NCBI GenBank assembly: GCA_963731125.1
Contig: CAVSVP010000002.1
Coordinates: 1 to 64,000 of the forward strand
DNA: 64,000 nucleotides
From: CAVSVP01 sp963731125
GTDB taxonomy: Bacteria; Pseudomonadota; Gammaproteobacteria; Competibacterales; Competibacteraceae
Reading direction: 5' to 3'
Shown here: positions 17,117-25,701 of the stretch, piece by piece
Layout of the letters: each line of letters starts with the position of its first letter
Position numbering within the stretch: the first letter of the stretch is position 1
Made by a program: the position numbers and the translations under genes
Notes under the pieces: model-generated
Told to the model about the DNA's origin: nothing
Database searches by the model: none
Seen by the model: only the letters and a program-made list of their open reading frames with translations

Positions 17117-19275
17117 GTTCCACCCTCGGCAGCCAATGCCTTGGATTTACCACGCTTGTTCAGCCAGCGCTGAAACGTAAAGGCTCCCAGACCGATGACT
17201 ACCATAACGCCGGCAATCCAAGCGAAATTGATCGGTTCGGGATTGCGTACGGCATGCATGACGCTGTCTGCAAAAACTGTCAGTCCTAATGTCCCCGGTC
17301 CCATACCTAACAGCGTACCCAGCACGAAATCACGGAAGCGAATATGGGAAGCTCCGGCTACCATATTGACCACAGTAAACGGGGCGATGGGAACCATGCG
17401 AATAACGGCTACGGTAAGTATTCCGCGCTTTGCCAGCCGGTTGCTCAACTGATTAATGCGTGAACCGGCAAGTTGCCTCACTGTGTTGCGGCCCAATTGA
17501 CTGCCAACGCCATAGCTGGCTATTGCACCCAGCAGGGTTCCCGTTAATGCATAGAAAAAACCTAAAATGGGACCAAAGATCAACGCGGTTACCACAATCA
17601 ATACCGTCACAGGGAAGGCTATTAGACTACCTAGCAAAAAACCTATCAACACCGCCAAGGGGCCCAGCAAACTGTTGCGCAGACCACTCCCCCAGTTTGC
17701 CAGGGTTTTCGCATCCAGCCATTCCCCTAAGGGTGTCCAGCGCCAGACAGCTGCCAAGGCTAGCAGTATGCCAAGGATGGCAAGACCTTTTAACCATGGA
17801 TGACGCATTAATTTACCACCTGTTTTGTGATTTTCTTCTATGGGCTCCGGCATAAGCTGAGCGATTAGTGCTTCAGGATCCAACGGCCGCTCCGGATCGA
17901 TTAATTGGGCATCGGGAAGTGCCTGCTCCAAAAGCTCTGGTATACAGTTTTCCAGTTTTCTGAGCGTACGTTCACCACCACGTAAACTCTCCACGGCGGC
18001 AATTAATGAATTTTCCTGCAGAATAGCTTGGGCGACTTGATCCGGTTCAGTGCCCAGATGCTCAGCAAGTAGGCGATTGCGTAAACCCGCGATAGACTGT
18101 TTTAGGTCTTCTCTGTGGTGCGCTTCCACCGCCAAGTCGCACTCCGTGTCGAATCCCATGGAGCGGTTGCTGAGGTTAGAAGAGCCAATCCGTAACAGTG
18201 TATCATCAATAATCAACAACTTATCATGAATGATAATGCAATCCTTGCCAAGGTCCGGTGCATCGGGATAGTAGATACGCAGACGTCCATGCTGATCGGC
18301 CTTTTGGAGTATTTTTAGCAAGCGCGCACGCAATACATCCATCGTGGATTGTTCCAACCAGCCGCCGGTTTCAAGGGGTAAAACCATCACAATATCTGGG
18401 CCGTTTTCCTCCTGAAGCCGATTTACCAATGCCTTACCAACCGCAGCCGAAGTCAGGTATTGATTTTCTATATAAATAGCGTGGCGCGCGGCAGCGATTG
18501 CATCTAAATATAAATTTTCCACCTCCCACACTGGGGGACGCCCATCATAGCTCGGTTCGGTGCGGGCGATGGCAACTTCTACGTCACGCATGGCTGGCTG
18601 TATATCAGAAGGCCAGGGATCATGCTGCTTGCCATCTGCAGGGGGAAGCTGTTTTCCCGTAGCATGTCGCCAGCGTTCGCGAGCCAAATCCCCTAAGGCG
18701 GTAGCGGCCTTGCCGTCAACCATCATCTGCACGTCGTGAAAGGGTTGATAAGCTTCCCCATTACTAGTCATCCGGCGCGGGTCGTTGGCACGATGCGCTG
18801 GAGTGTCCCAACGGCATTTGGTAAGATCCAAGCCTCCCACAAAAGCAAGGGCGTCGTCTATGACCACAATCTTTTGGTGATGGGAGGCGCCTATAGGATG
18901 CTTACCGTCCAGACAAAAGTGGAGACGACGATGGGTGCGCCACTGGAGCCTATAGAGGGGTAGCGGTTCCCGCTCCAGAGCATAGATCATGGCAAAGTCC
19001 CATGTCAGTATGTTGGCATGCAAGTGAGGACGGCTCTGCACGATAGCGTTCAAAAAGTCACCTAGCTGCACGGGCCACTTAGAGGATGTCTCATCCGGTA
19101 TGAGATGCATGCGGCTGTCGATGTCCCAGCCAATAATAAGAATGGAACGTTGCGCTTGTTCCACGGCTGTGCGGAACGCTGCGAAGTAATCCGCTCCATC
19201 AATCAGAAATGCCGCACGTTTCGCTGGCACTTTCCGCCAGCAATTGCGACTTTCTTTCAAGATTGACTCTTGCAT
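17113..19275 (-). CDS. Phospholipase D-like protein fused to a VTT (TVP38/DedA-type) membrane domain
   Basis: The product has 720 residues. Two HKD motifs, ASHHQKIVVIDDALAFVGG (about 130-148) and IHDKLLIIDDTLLRIGSSN (about 355-373), form one phospholipase D active site. From about residue 505 the protein is membrane-bound. A helix (LAILGILLALAAVW) is followed by the SNARE-associated VTT domain with FLLGSLIAFPVTVLIVVTA, GAIASYGVGSQLGR and RMVPIAPFTVVNMVAGAS. It probably hydrolyses or transfers a phosphatidyl group at the inner membrane, with the VTT half perhaps moving lipid. It overlaps the EEP gene by 4 bp. The domain assignment is secure; the lipid substrate is inferred. Confidence 0.9.
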   Translation of the reverse strand: MQESILKESRNCWRKVPAKRAAFLIDGADYFAAFRTAVEQAQRSILIIGWDIDSRMHLIPDETSSKWPVQLGDFLNAIVQSRPHLHANILTWDFAMIYALEREPLPLYRLQWRTHRRLHFCLDGKHPIGASHHQKIVVIDDALAFVGGLDLTKCRWDTPAHRANDPRRMTSNGEAYQPFHDVQMMVDGKAATALGDLARERWRHATGKQLPPADGKQHDPWPSDIQPAMRDVEVAIARTEPSYDGRPPVWEVENLYLDAIAAARHAIYIENQYLTSAAVGKALVNRLQEENGPDIVMVLPLETGGWLEQSTMDVLRARLLKILQKADQHGRLRIYYPDAPDLGKDCIIIHDKLLIIDDTLLRIGSSNLSNRSMGFDTECDLAVEAHHREDLKQSIAGLRNRLLAEHLGTEPDQVAQAILQENSLIAAVESLRGGERTLRKLENCIPELLEQALPDAQLIDPERPLDPEALIAQLMPEPIEENHKTGGKLMRHPWLKGLAILGILLALAAVWRWTPLGEWLDAKTLANWGSGLRNSLLGPLAVLIGFLLGSLIAFPVTVLIVVTALIFGPILGFFYALTGTLLGAIASYGVGSQLGRNTVRQLAGSRINQLSNRLAKRGILTVAVIRMVPIAPFTVVNMVAGASHIRFRDFVLGTLLGMGPGTLGLTVFADSVMHAVRNPEPINFAWIAGVMVVIGLGAFTFQRWLNKRGKSKALAAEGGT

Positions 19276-19578
19276 AAAAACCCTTAGCTCAATTGCGCTA
19301 GCCTGTTCTTACCTAATGGTGATAACTTGCCTACGATAACTCATCATTATTTTGAACTTTAGATGACGGTAACTCCATCCATGTGATGGACATTGTATGT
19401 GCCATCATACGTCATGCAGTGAGTCAATCTAATATAGTGAGTCGTGGGCGCAAGTCGTTCTATATGATCCGTTTTTTAAGAAGTTTTCTGTGGAAAACGC
19501 GTCGAGTAAATGGCGTAGCACAAGTAATAGAATTGTTTGCCAAATCCTTATACTAAACAGTTTATAAGGAGAACATGC
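19276..19578. other. Intergenic, promoter side of the PLD-EEP-purEK operon
   Basis: This is 303 bp without a believable gene; a 79-codon minus-strand frame spanning 19429-19668 runs into the adjacent MITE and has no recognisable domain. The operon promoter is expected here on the minus strand. Confidence 0.4.
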
Positions 19579-19589
19579 TTGCTTAGGAG

Positions 19590-19860
19590 CCAGCCCTTTA
19601 AAGGTGTCGTAACCGATTGTATTCAAAAGTAAATAATTTACAAATTCAGTTTCTGAATTTTTTAGCATGTTTCATGCCACAATTTTCTAAATTGAGCGAT
19701 TTTCGTGAATTTTTTATGTATTTGATTTTAAAATATTTTTTGATTTCCAACATAGAGCGTCTATGAGGGCAAATTAGAATAATGTGGAAAAAATCGGGGT
19801 TTTCAACAAAAAGGCTCAAAACTCAATTTCAGCCTATGTTTTCTCACCTTTAAAGGGCTG
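19590..19860. repeat. MITE with 16-bp perfect inverted repeats and 11-bp target duplication
   Basis: CAGCCCTTTAAAGGTG (19591-19606) is repeated perfectly in inverse at 19845-19860. The 11-mer TTGCTTAGGAG stands directly outside each end (19579-19589 and 19861-19871). The roughly 270-bp AT-rich interior encodes nothing. These are the marks of a miniature transposable element, and target duplications of 10-12 bp point to an IS4-type donor. It inserted at the stop codon of the TrpD2-like gene: the TAA lies inside the right duplication, so the protein is unchanged. Confidence 0.85.
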
Positions 19861-19864
19861 TTGC

Positions 19865-20980
19865 TTAGGAGTTAAAGCGAAGCAGCGCTGCTCCGGAAGT
19901 GAGCACTACGCGTACCGCATCGGCCGCCACGGCTAGAGAATCGTACCGTCCTAGATGCCGTAGACAAAGTGCTGCACCATAAACTAGGCTATCTCGTGTG
20001 GGTCCTGGTTCGCCAGATAATGCTGCTAGGCCAGCTTCGGCGGCGATTCTTGCGACGGCGTCGTTATTTAATAAAACGGGATCTTCAGTGTCTTGCGCCG
20101 CTTCATTGGGTATCGGCACTGCCCGTAGTGACTGGTGAATGCCTAATGCAGCGGGCTGAATATCTATAGCCTGTTCCGGGCCCTGCTGGTGATAATAAAA
20201 ACACCTTCCGGTCTGTCGTAAGGAAGGGATCACACCTCCTTCTACGCCTCGTACTATCAACGCGGAGTCAAAACCGCTATGGCGAGCTAGCAGAGCATAA
20301 ATTCTGGGATAGGGTTTATGGACGTAACCCGTTAATAAATGAGTTTGCCGGCGCCCACGAATCGGGCCGAGCAGCGTCTCCACTGTAGTAATAGCCGGTC
20401 GTTTAACAATCAAGGTACGCAATTCAACTAAATTGTGTAGCTTAGAACAAAAAATTCGCTGGTCTACGTAGGCCCAGCCAATCTCTGGATCACCGAGGCG
20501 AGCAGCAGCCGCCGTTAATGACAAATCAACAGGAGCGCCAGCAGCGCGTAGTATCTGGCGGTGGGTTACGCCAAATTTGGGTCCCACGGTCTCTAGGCCG
20601 TGAGAAATAGCTGGCACGTTCAGCGCCGCCAGCACGGCGGGCAAAAAGGGAGATGCCGGCACACTACGATTAAAGCCGTCATAGGGGTCAGCAACATCTA
20701 CGACTTCTTCCACAGGCGCTATTGCAGTCTGAGCGGTGTCACGGATTGCTTCCAACACGCCTAAATTTTCCTCATCTGATTCTCGTTTCATGCGCAATGC
20801 AATAAGAAAAACGCCGGCCTGTATAGGATCTACCCGACCGTCCAGGATCAACTGCATAGCCAAGCGAACCTCTTCTAGTGAGAGATCTTTGCTGAGTTCT
20901 GGGCCAGTGGCGATGCGTTGTAAAAAAGCACGCATAACATGCGAGGAACCCGTAAAGGCACCAGCGGCTGGGTTGCTCAT
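19865..20980 (-). CDS. TrpD2-like glycosyltransferase-family protein (anthranilate phosphoribosyltransferase homologue)
   Basis: The product has 371 residues. The N-terminal helical domain (DLSLEEVRLAMQLILDGRVDP, GVFLIALRMKRE) and the phosphoribosyltransferase-like core (ISHGLETVGPKFGVTHRQIL, GPIRGRRQTHLLTGYVHKPY) match the TrpD family. The core lacks the glycine-rich GTGGD motif of true TrpD; the equivalent place reads DVADPYDGFNR. TrpD2 (YbiB-type) proteins share this loss and are thought to bind nucleic acid rather than make tryptophan. It follows the Rieske gene on the same strand; a MITE sits at its stop codon. Confidence 0.78.
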   Translation of the reverse strand: MSNPAAGAFTGSSHVMRAFLQRIATGPELSKDLSLEEVRLAMQLILDGRVDPIQAGVFLIALRMKRESDEENLGVLEAIRDTAQTAIAPVEEVVDVADPYDGFNRSVPASPFLPAVLAALNVPAISHGLETVGPKFGVTHRQILRAAGAPVDLSLTAAAARLGDPEIGWAYVDQRIFCSKLHNLVELRTLIVKRPAITTVETLLGPIRGRRQTHLLTGYVHKPYPRIYALLARHSGFDSALIVRGVEGGVIPSLRQTGRCFYYHQQGPEQAIDIQPAALGIHQSLRAVPIPNEAAQDTEDPVLLNNDAVARIAAEAGLAALSGEPGPTRDSLVYGAALCLRHLGRYDSLAVAADAVRVVLTSGAALLRFNS

Positions 20981-21021
20981 AATCGGTTACTGTCTGACAA
21001 GTTGTTTAACGATTCATAACC

Positions 21022-21061
21022 AAGATAACTTAAGATAACTTAAGATAACTTAAGATAACTT
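21022..21061. repeat. Tandem repeat, 10-bp unit, four copies
   Basis: The unit AAGATAACTT is repeated four times head to tail between the Rieske gene and the TrpD2-like gene, and the last copy contains part of the Rieske stop codon. The period equals about one helical turn. It could be a slippage product or a set of binding sites phased on the helix. Confidence 0.9.
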
Positions 21062-21371
21062 AGGAGATATCGACTAACAGAGTGTGATTTTCAATGCGCA
21101 GCGGATAAATGCGTAATGGCTCTTCCGCAGGTTCTTCCTGAACCTGCCCATTTCGGATGTTGAAGCGGCTACCGTGTAAAGGGCATTTTACCCATTCGCC
21201 TTCCAGCATCCCTTTAGTAAGTGAGGCATCTTCGTGAGTGCAGGTGTCACTCGTAGCGTAGAAGTGTCCTCCCACATTGGCAATGAGAAGCTTCTGGTCT
21301 TGTACATTCACACACTTCATTTGCCCAGGTTTGAGATCTGAAGTCTGTGCTACTTTAACAAAATTTTGCAT
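21060..21371 (-). CDS. Rieske [2Fe-2S] ferredoxin, NirD/dioxygenase-ferredoxin type
   Basis: The product has 103 residues. The cluster ligands are visible as C-x-H (CTHEDASL, about residues 43-50) and C-x2-H (CPLHGSRFN, about 63-71). There is no membrane segment, so this is a soluble electron carrier or small subunit. The length matches NirD-like and biphenyl-dioxygenase-type ferredoxins. No reductase or oxygenase lies beside it, so its partner is unknown. It is the first gene of a probable pair with the TrpD2-like gene. Confidence 0.87.
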   Translation of the reverse strand: MQNFVKVAQTSDLKPGQMKCVNVQDQKLLIANVGGHFYATSDTCTHEDASLTKGMLEGEWVKCPLHGSRFNIRNGQVQEEPAEEPLRIYPLRIENHTLLVDIS

Positions 21372-21587
21372 TTGAAAAATGAATTTATCAGAGGTTGGCA
21401 GGATAATAAGACGTTATTTTAAAAATATTTAAACATCATTTAAACAAAATGATCCGACAACTGTTAGGAAAAAGAAGCCAATAGTCGTTCTGAATCTTGT
21501 TGTTTCCAAACGAGCTGTCAAGAAGCGCAAGTTTTGCGACCACGTGACACAATCGATTCCTTTGCTCTCAAAATCAATATCACTCAG

Positions 21588-23399
21588 ATGAATTTCTTAT
21601 TTCGTAATATCAAATTTGTTATAGTTTTAGTTTTTTTCGGTATCGCATCCGCTACCACTGCATCTGCCTCAGAACCTGTGATTGATGTTTGGTACGGTAA
21701 TGATCAGCGTTTTGGGCTTAGCTGCCAACCCCAGCAGTGGGTCAATATTCTTGGTAATGTTTCCGATCTGGACGGCGTTGCTTCATTAACGTACTCGTTG
21801 AATGGCCAGCCGGCTGCGTCATTGACCATCGGCCCGGATGGAAGACGCCTGCATGCCGCCGGTGATTTTAATGTCGAACTGGATTTTGCAAAACTTCAAC
21901 CCGGACAGAACACCGTGCAACTGCTGGCCACCGACACCGGTAACGTTAAGACCAGCAGAACAGTGACGGTGGAGTACACTGAGACCACCGGTTGTGCTTT
22001 GCCCTACACGGCCGACTGGTCGACTAAGATCGAGGACGTAGCCCAGGTGGTCGACGGGTTGTGGCGGTTAAATAACGGCAACGTACGTACGGTGCGGCTG
22101 GGGTATGATCGCACCATCGCCATCGGCGATATGGAGTGGGAGAATTATGAAGTAACGGTTCCCTTCACAGTGCATGACATTGATCCAAATTGTGTGGACA
22201 ACGACGGACGTTGTGGAGGTAGGAGCTCACATCCGTTAATTGGCGTGTTGGTGCGGTGGACAGGCCACTATCAACAGGGAGGAACCTCTCCCCGGTGGGG
22301 TTGGTGGCCTATGGGCGCGATTGGCTGGTACGAATGGCAAAAATACAACCCCAATCCGCTCGACGGGAGCTTAAATCTGGTGGGTAATGCTGGCTGTAGT
22401 CGTTGTGAAATTCTCGATTCTGCTCCTTCCCGGAATTTGCCCCTTGGGGTTCCCCACATTTTTAAGTTACGTGCCGAGACGGTGTCTCAAACTTACCAAT
22501 ACCGTTTTAAGATGTGGCCTGCCAATCAACCTGAGCCATCCCAGTGGGATCTGGTCGGCACGCAGGATCCCGACATTCCGTCGTCAGGAAACGGCTCAGT
22601 GTTATTAATTGCTCATCATGTGGATGCGAGCTTTGGAAAAGTAACTGTTACTCCAATTGGCAAACAGACAAAAGATACGATCGGCCTTTATGATCCAGAA
22701 GCCGGCTTCTTTCACCTGAAAAACAGCAATGCCGGTGGTAAAGCAGATATCCCTTACCGTTATGGCCCGGCTGGCGCGGGTTGGTTACCCATCATGGGTG
22801 ATTGGGACGGCGATAATGATGATACGGCGGGCTTGTATGATAAGCGCAAGGGCATCTTTTATCTTAAAAACTCACATAGCGGTGGAGTGGCTAATAAGAG
22901 CTTCCGATATGGGCCGGCCAATGCCGGTTGGGAGCCGATTACCGGGGACTGGAATCGCGACGGCAAGGATACGGTCGGCTTATATGACCCGTTGTCCGGT
23001 ACCTTCTTTCTCAGGGACGATAACAGCGCTGGCGTAGCCACGAGGAGCTTCCGGTTTGGCCCCGTCGATCCTGAATTGATACCGCTAGCGGGGGATTGGA
23101 ATGGCGACGGCCAGGACACTGTGGGTTTGTATCATCCGCGCGGGAGTATCTTTTATCTCAAGAACTCCAACAGAGGCGGTAAGGCCGATATTAGCTTCCG
23201 CTATGGACCGGCCAACGTCGGTTGGGAGCCGGTGGTAGGAGATTGGAACGGTGATGGCAAAAACACGGTTGGTCTGTACAGCAACGCTAGCAGCCGATTC
23301 TATCTGCGCTACACGAATACTCCCGGGGTGGCCAATCTGAGTTTTCCCTACGGGCCGCATGGTCAATTGTGGTGGCCACTCACGGGGAAATGGAAATAA
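21588..23399 (+). CDS. Secreted protein with five C-terminal VCBS/FG-GAP-like repeats
   Basis: The product has 603 residues from ATG 21588, chosen because it begins a clear signal peptide (FVIVLVFFGIASATTASAS). The N-terminal part (about 30-130) looks like an immunoglobulin-like domain. The middle (about 150-360) resembles a concanavalin-type sugar-binding fold, but weakly. From about residue 365 there are five repeats of 48-50 residues. Each has DTxGLYDP, GxFxLKNSN, a YGPA block and PxxGDWNGDG, the last being a calcium-binding-like DxDxDG loop. A cell-surface or exported adhesin or glycan-binding role is possible. It is convergent with trmL and stands alone. I do not recognise a named family. 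Confidence 0.7.
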   Translation: MNFLFRNIKFVIVLVFFGIASATTASASEPVIDVWYGNDQRFGLSCQPQQWVNILGNVSDLDGVASLTYSLNGQPAASLTIGPDGRRLHAAGDFNVELDFAKLQPGQNTVQLLATDTGNVKTSRTVTVEYTETTGCALPYTADWSTKIEDVAQVVDGLWRLNNGNVRTVRLGYDRTIAIGDMEWENYEVTVPFTVHDIDPNCVDNDGRCGGRSSHPLIGVLVRWTGHYQQGGTSPRWGWWPMGAIGWYEWQKYNPNPLDGSLNLVGNAGCSRCEILDSAPSRNLPLGVPHIFKLRAETVSQTYQYRFKMWPANQPEPSQWDLVGTQDPDIPSSGNGSVLLIAHHVDASFGKVTVTPIGKQTKDTIGLYDPEAGFFHLKNSNAGGKADIPYRYGPAGAGWLPIMGDWDGDNDDTAGLYDKRKGIFYLKNSHSGGVANKSFRYGPANAGWEPITGDWNRDGKDTVGLYDPLSGTFFLRDDNSAGVATRSFRFGPVDPELIPLAGDWNGDGQDTVGLYHPRGSIFYLKNSNRGGKADISFRYGPANVGWEPVVGDWNGDGKNTVGLYSNASSRFYLRYTNTPGVANLSFPYGPHGQLWWPLTGKWK

Positions 23400-23447
23400 C
23401 ATGAATTGAGGTTAACAGTTATTTTTGGCGCTGAAGAAGGGACTCTT

Positions 23448-23915
23448 CTATTTGGCGCCTCGAAATCCCATTTGCCGCCATGCTTCATATACCGCAATTG
23501 CCACCGCATTGGATAGATTCAAACTGCGGGTCGGAACAGTCATGGGAATTCGCAAACGGTGTTGAGGTAGAATTTGCGCTATCACGTGTTCAGGCAGTCC
23601 GCGCGTTTCAGGGCCAAATAATAAGGTATCTCCTTCTTGATATGTGATCTGATGATAAAAGTGGCTTGCTTTGGTCGTAAATGCAAAGATTCGCCCAGAG
23701 CGAATCCATTGGCTAAAAGCGGTAAAATTAGTATGTTCCTGCACACGTGACCACTCCTGATAGTCCAAGCCAGCCCGTCGTAGTTTGCTGTCTTTTAAGC
23801 TAAAACCCAATGGATGGATCAAATGAAGCTGGGTACCTGTATTGGCACATAAACGAATAATGTTGCCCGTATTCGGAGGAATTTCGGGTTCGAACAGAGC
23901 TAAGTGGAACATCAA
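23448..23915 (-). CDS. trmL: tRNA (cytidine(34)-2'-O)-methyltransferase
   Basis: The product has 155 residues, the usual size for this minimal SPOUT enzyme. Motifs are LFEPEIPPNTGNIIRLCANTG, HLIHPLGFSL, DTLLFGPETRGLP and IPMTVPTRSLNLSNAVAIAVYEAWRQ, which forms the trefoil-knot SAM site. It methylates the wobble base of tRNA-Leu isoacceptors. It starts at ATG 23915 or the adjacent ATG 23912. Assignment is firm. Confidence 0.93.
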   Translation of the reverse strand: MMFHLALFEPEIPPNTGNIIRLCANTGTQLHLIHPLGFSLKDSKLRRAGLDYQEWSRVQEHTNFTAFSQWIRSGRIFAFTTKASHFYHQITYQEGDTLLFGPETRGLPEHVIAQILPQHRLRIPMTVPTRSLNLSNAVAIAVYEAWRQMGFRGAK

Positions 23916-23940
23916 AGGCCATTAAGTAATGTCAACAAAT

Positions 23941-24254
23941 CAATACTTCGGACAGTTTTAGATGGTTTAAGAACGACGAATCAAATACTTACGGAATTAA
24001 ATGCAACTCAGCGTAGGGCTAGGGTGTCTAAAAACGCCATTTTTGGGCCAAATTCGTTGCCCGGTTTTTGGACCCAGAGAATATCGCTCATGATACCGAT
24101 TCGCCCTGGGTTTGGGACCAATCAGTGAGGTCCAAAAAGTGATCAAGGCAAATTGGCCGATTTAGACGCCCTAGCGTAGGGCCTAAATTGGATTTAATTC
24201 GATTATCAGTGATAAGTGATTGATTTTTTATGCTCAAAACTGTCCGAACTATTG
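23941..24254. repeat. Nested inverted-repeat element, probable MITE
   Basis: The outer ends (23941-23962 and 24233-24254) form an inverted repeat of 22 bp with two mismatches, sharing TTCGGACAGTTTT. Inside, a second inverted pair occurs (24012-24031 and 24162-24182, sharing GTCTAAA and CTAGGG/CCCTAG), with further palindromic pieces between. No frame inside looks coding. It fills most of the gap between trmL and ntrC. I see no target duplication, so it could be an old mobile element or a structured RNA. Confidence 0.65.
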
Positions 24255-24306
24255 CAAATAATAGCAGTAAAATATAGCAAGCAATGACGGCGTCGTAACA
24301 TTGCTT

Positions 24307-25701
24307 TTAGTCCATTTCTAGCTCTTTTATTTTACGGGTCAGGGTATTGCGTCCCCAGCCTAGTAATCTGGCGGCGTCTTGGCGATGACCCCCCGTTTTT
24401 TCCAGAGCAACGCTGATTAAAGTACGTTCAAAGGCAGGCAGGGCAGTGTCTAAAATATGAGCTTCGCCACGGGCCAATGTTTGACTTGCCCACAGGCGTA
24501 GTGCCTCCTCCCAGTCACTGACTTCGGTCTGGGAAGGAGTTTGATTACGCAGATCTGGCGGTAGGTCAGCCAAATGGATTGCTCGGCCTGAAGCCATCAC
24601 CGTGAGCCAGCGGCACAAATTTTCCAACTGCCTCACGTTTCCTGGCCAGTCTAGTTTAGATAGATAAGCTTCAACCTCGGAACGCAGAATCTTGGTTTCC
24701 ATGTCCAGTTCCTTGGCCGCCATCTTAAGGAAATGACGCATTAATAGGGGAACATCTTCGCGTCGTTGCCGTAGCGCAGGCAACTGAATGCGGATCACGT
24801 TGAGTCGATGGAAAAGATCTTCACGAAACAACCCGTCCCTGACTCGTTGCTCTAGATCCTGATGAGTAGCGGCAATGACCCGTACATTGACTCGAGTCGG
24901 TGTGTGTCCGCCAACTCGATAAAACTCACCTTCGGCTAAAACTCGAAGCAGACGGGTTTGCAGCTCTTGAGGCATATCGCCGATTTCGTCTAGGAACAGC
25001 GTGCCGCCATCCGCCTGTTCAAAACGACCCAACCGCGAGGAATGGGCACCAGTAAAAGCTCCCCGTTCGTGGCCAAACAGTTCTGATTCCAGTAAATCTT
25101 TGGGAATCGCTGCCATGTTGAGAGCAATAAAGGGTTTGTTGGAGCGTGGGCTATGGCGATGGAGCGCCCGGGCAACCAGTTCCTTGCCGGTGCCCGATTC
25201 ACCGTTAATTAATACAGTAATGTTAGATCGAGACAGGCGACCGATAGCACGAAAAACCTCCTGCATAGCCGGCGCCTCACCGATAATTTCCGGTAGTGGG
25301 GTATGAGGTTCTTCCTGTTCATTCTGCTGGCGACGGAGGTTGCAAGCACGTTGTACTAAAGCTACCGCGTCATCGACATCGAAAGGTTTGGGTAAATACT
25401 CAAAGGCACCCCCCTGGTAAGCGGATACGGCGCTATCGAGATCAGAGTGAGCAGTCATTATGATGACTGGGAGATAAGGAAAACATTCCCGGATGTGGGA
25501 CAGCAGCTTCAGGCCATCGATACCAGGCATGCGGATATCAGCCACGATGGCATCCGGCTCACTGTTTTTCAGAGCTTCGAGAACACTAACACCGTTCTCA
25601 AAGCTGGTTACAGACATATTATCCCGTTGCAGAGCCTTTTCTAGCACCCAACGGATAGAGTGATCGTCATCAATTACCCAGATGTGTTCCTTCTTCGCCA
25701 T
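24307..25701 (-). CDS. ntrC: Nitrogen regulation response regulator NtrC
   Basis: The product has 464 residues from ATG 25701, which has GGAGAG before it; the longer reading from 25800 has no support. It has a receiver domain with phospho-acceptor in IVADIRMPGIDGL (about residue 54). The AAA+ sigma-54 domain has GESGTGKELVARALH (Walker A), GAFTGA (the sigma-54 contact loop) and GGTLFLDEIGDMP (Walker B). The Fis-type helix-turn-helix is at the C-terminus (DAARLLGWGRNTLTRKIKE). It activates glnA and other nitrogen genes when phosphorylated. It overlaps ntrB by 32 bp and follows glnA-ntrB as in enterobacteria. Confidence 0.96.
   Translation of the reverse strand: MAKKEHIWVIDDDHSIRWVLEKALQRDNMSVTSFENGVSVLEALKNSEPDAIVADIRMPGIDGLKLLSHIRECFPYLPVIIMTAHSDLDSAVSAYQGGAFEYLPKPFDVDDAVALVQRACNLRRQQNEQEEPHTPLPEIIGEAPAMQEVFRAIGRLSRSNITVLINGESGTGKELVARALHRHSPRSNKPFIALNMAAIPKDLLESELFGHERGAFTGAHSSRLGRFEQADGGTLFLDEIGDMPQELQTRLLRVLAEGEFYRVGGHTPTRVNVRVIAATHQDLEQRVRDGLFREDLFHRLNVIRIQLPALRQRREDVPLLMRHFLKMAAKELDMETKILRSEVEAYLSKLDWPGNVRQLENLCRWLTVMASGRAIHLADLPPDLRNQTPSQTEVSDWEEALRLWASQTLARGEAHILDTALPAFERTLISVALEKTGGHRQDAARLLGWGRNTLTRKIKELEMD

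Noticed and set aside
23404..23459. Hairpin at the trmL / repeat-protein convergence as a terminator
   Set aside because: The stem partly lies within the trmL coding end and is not followed by a T-run on either useful strand.
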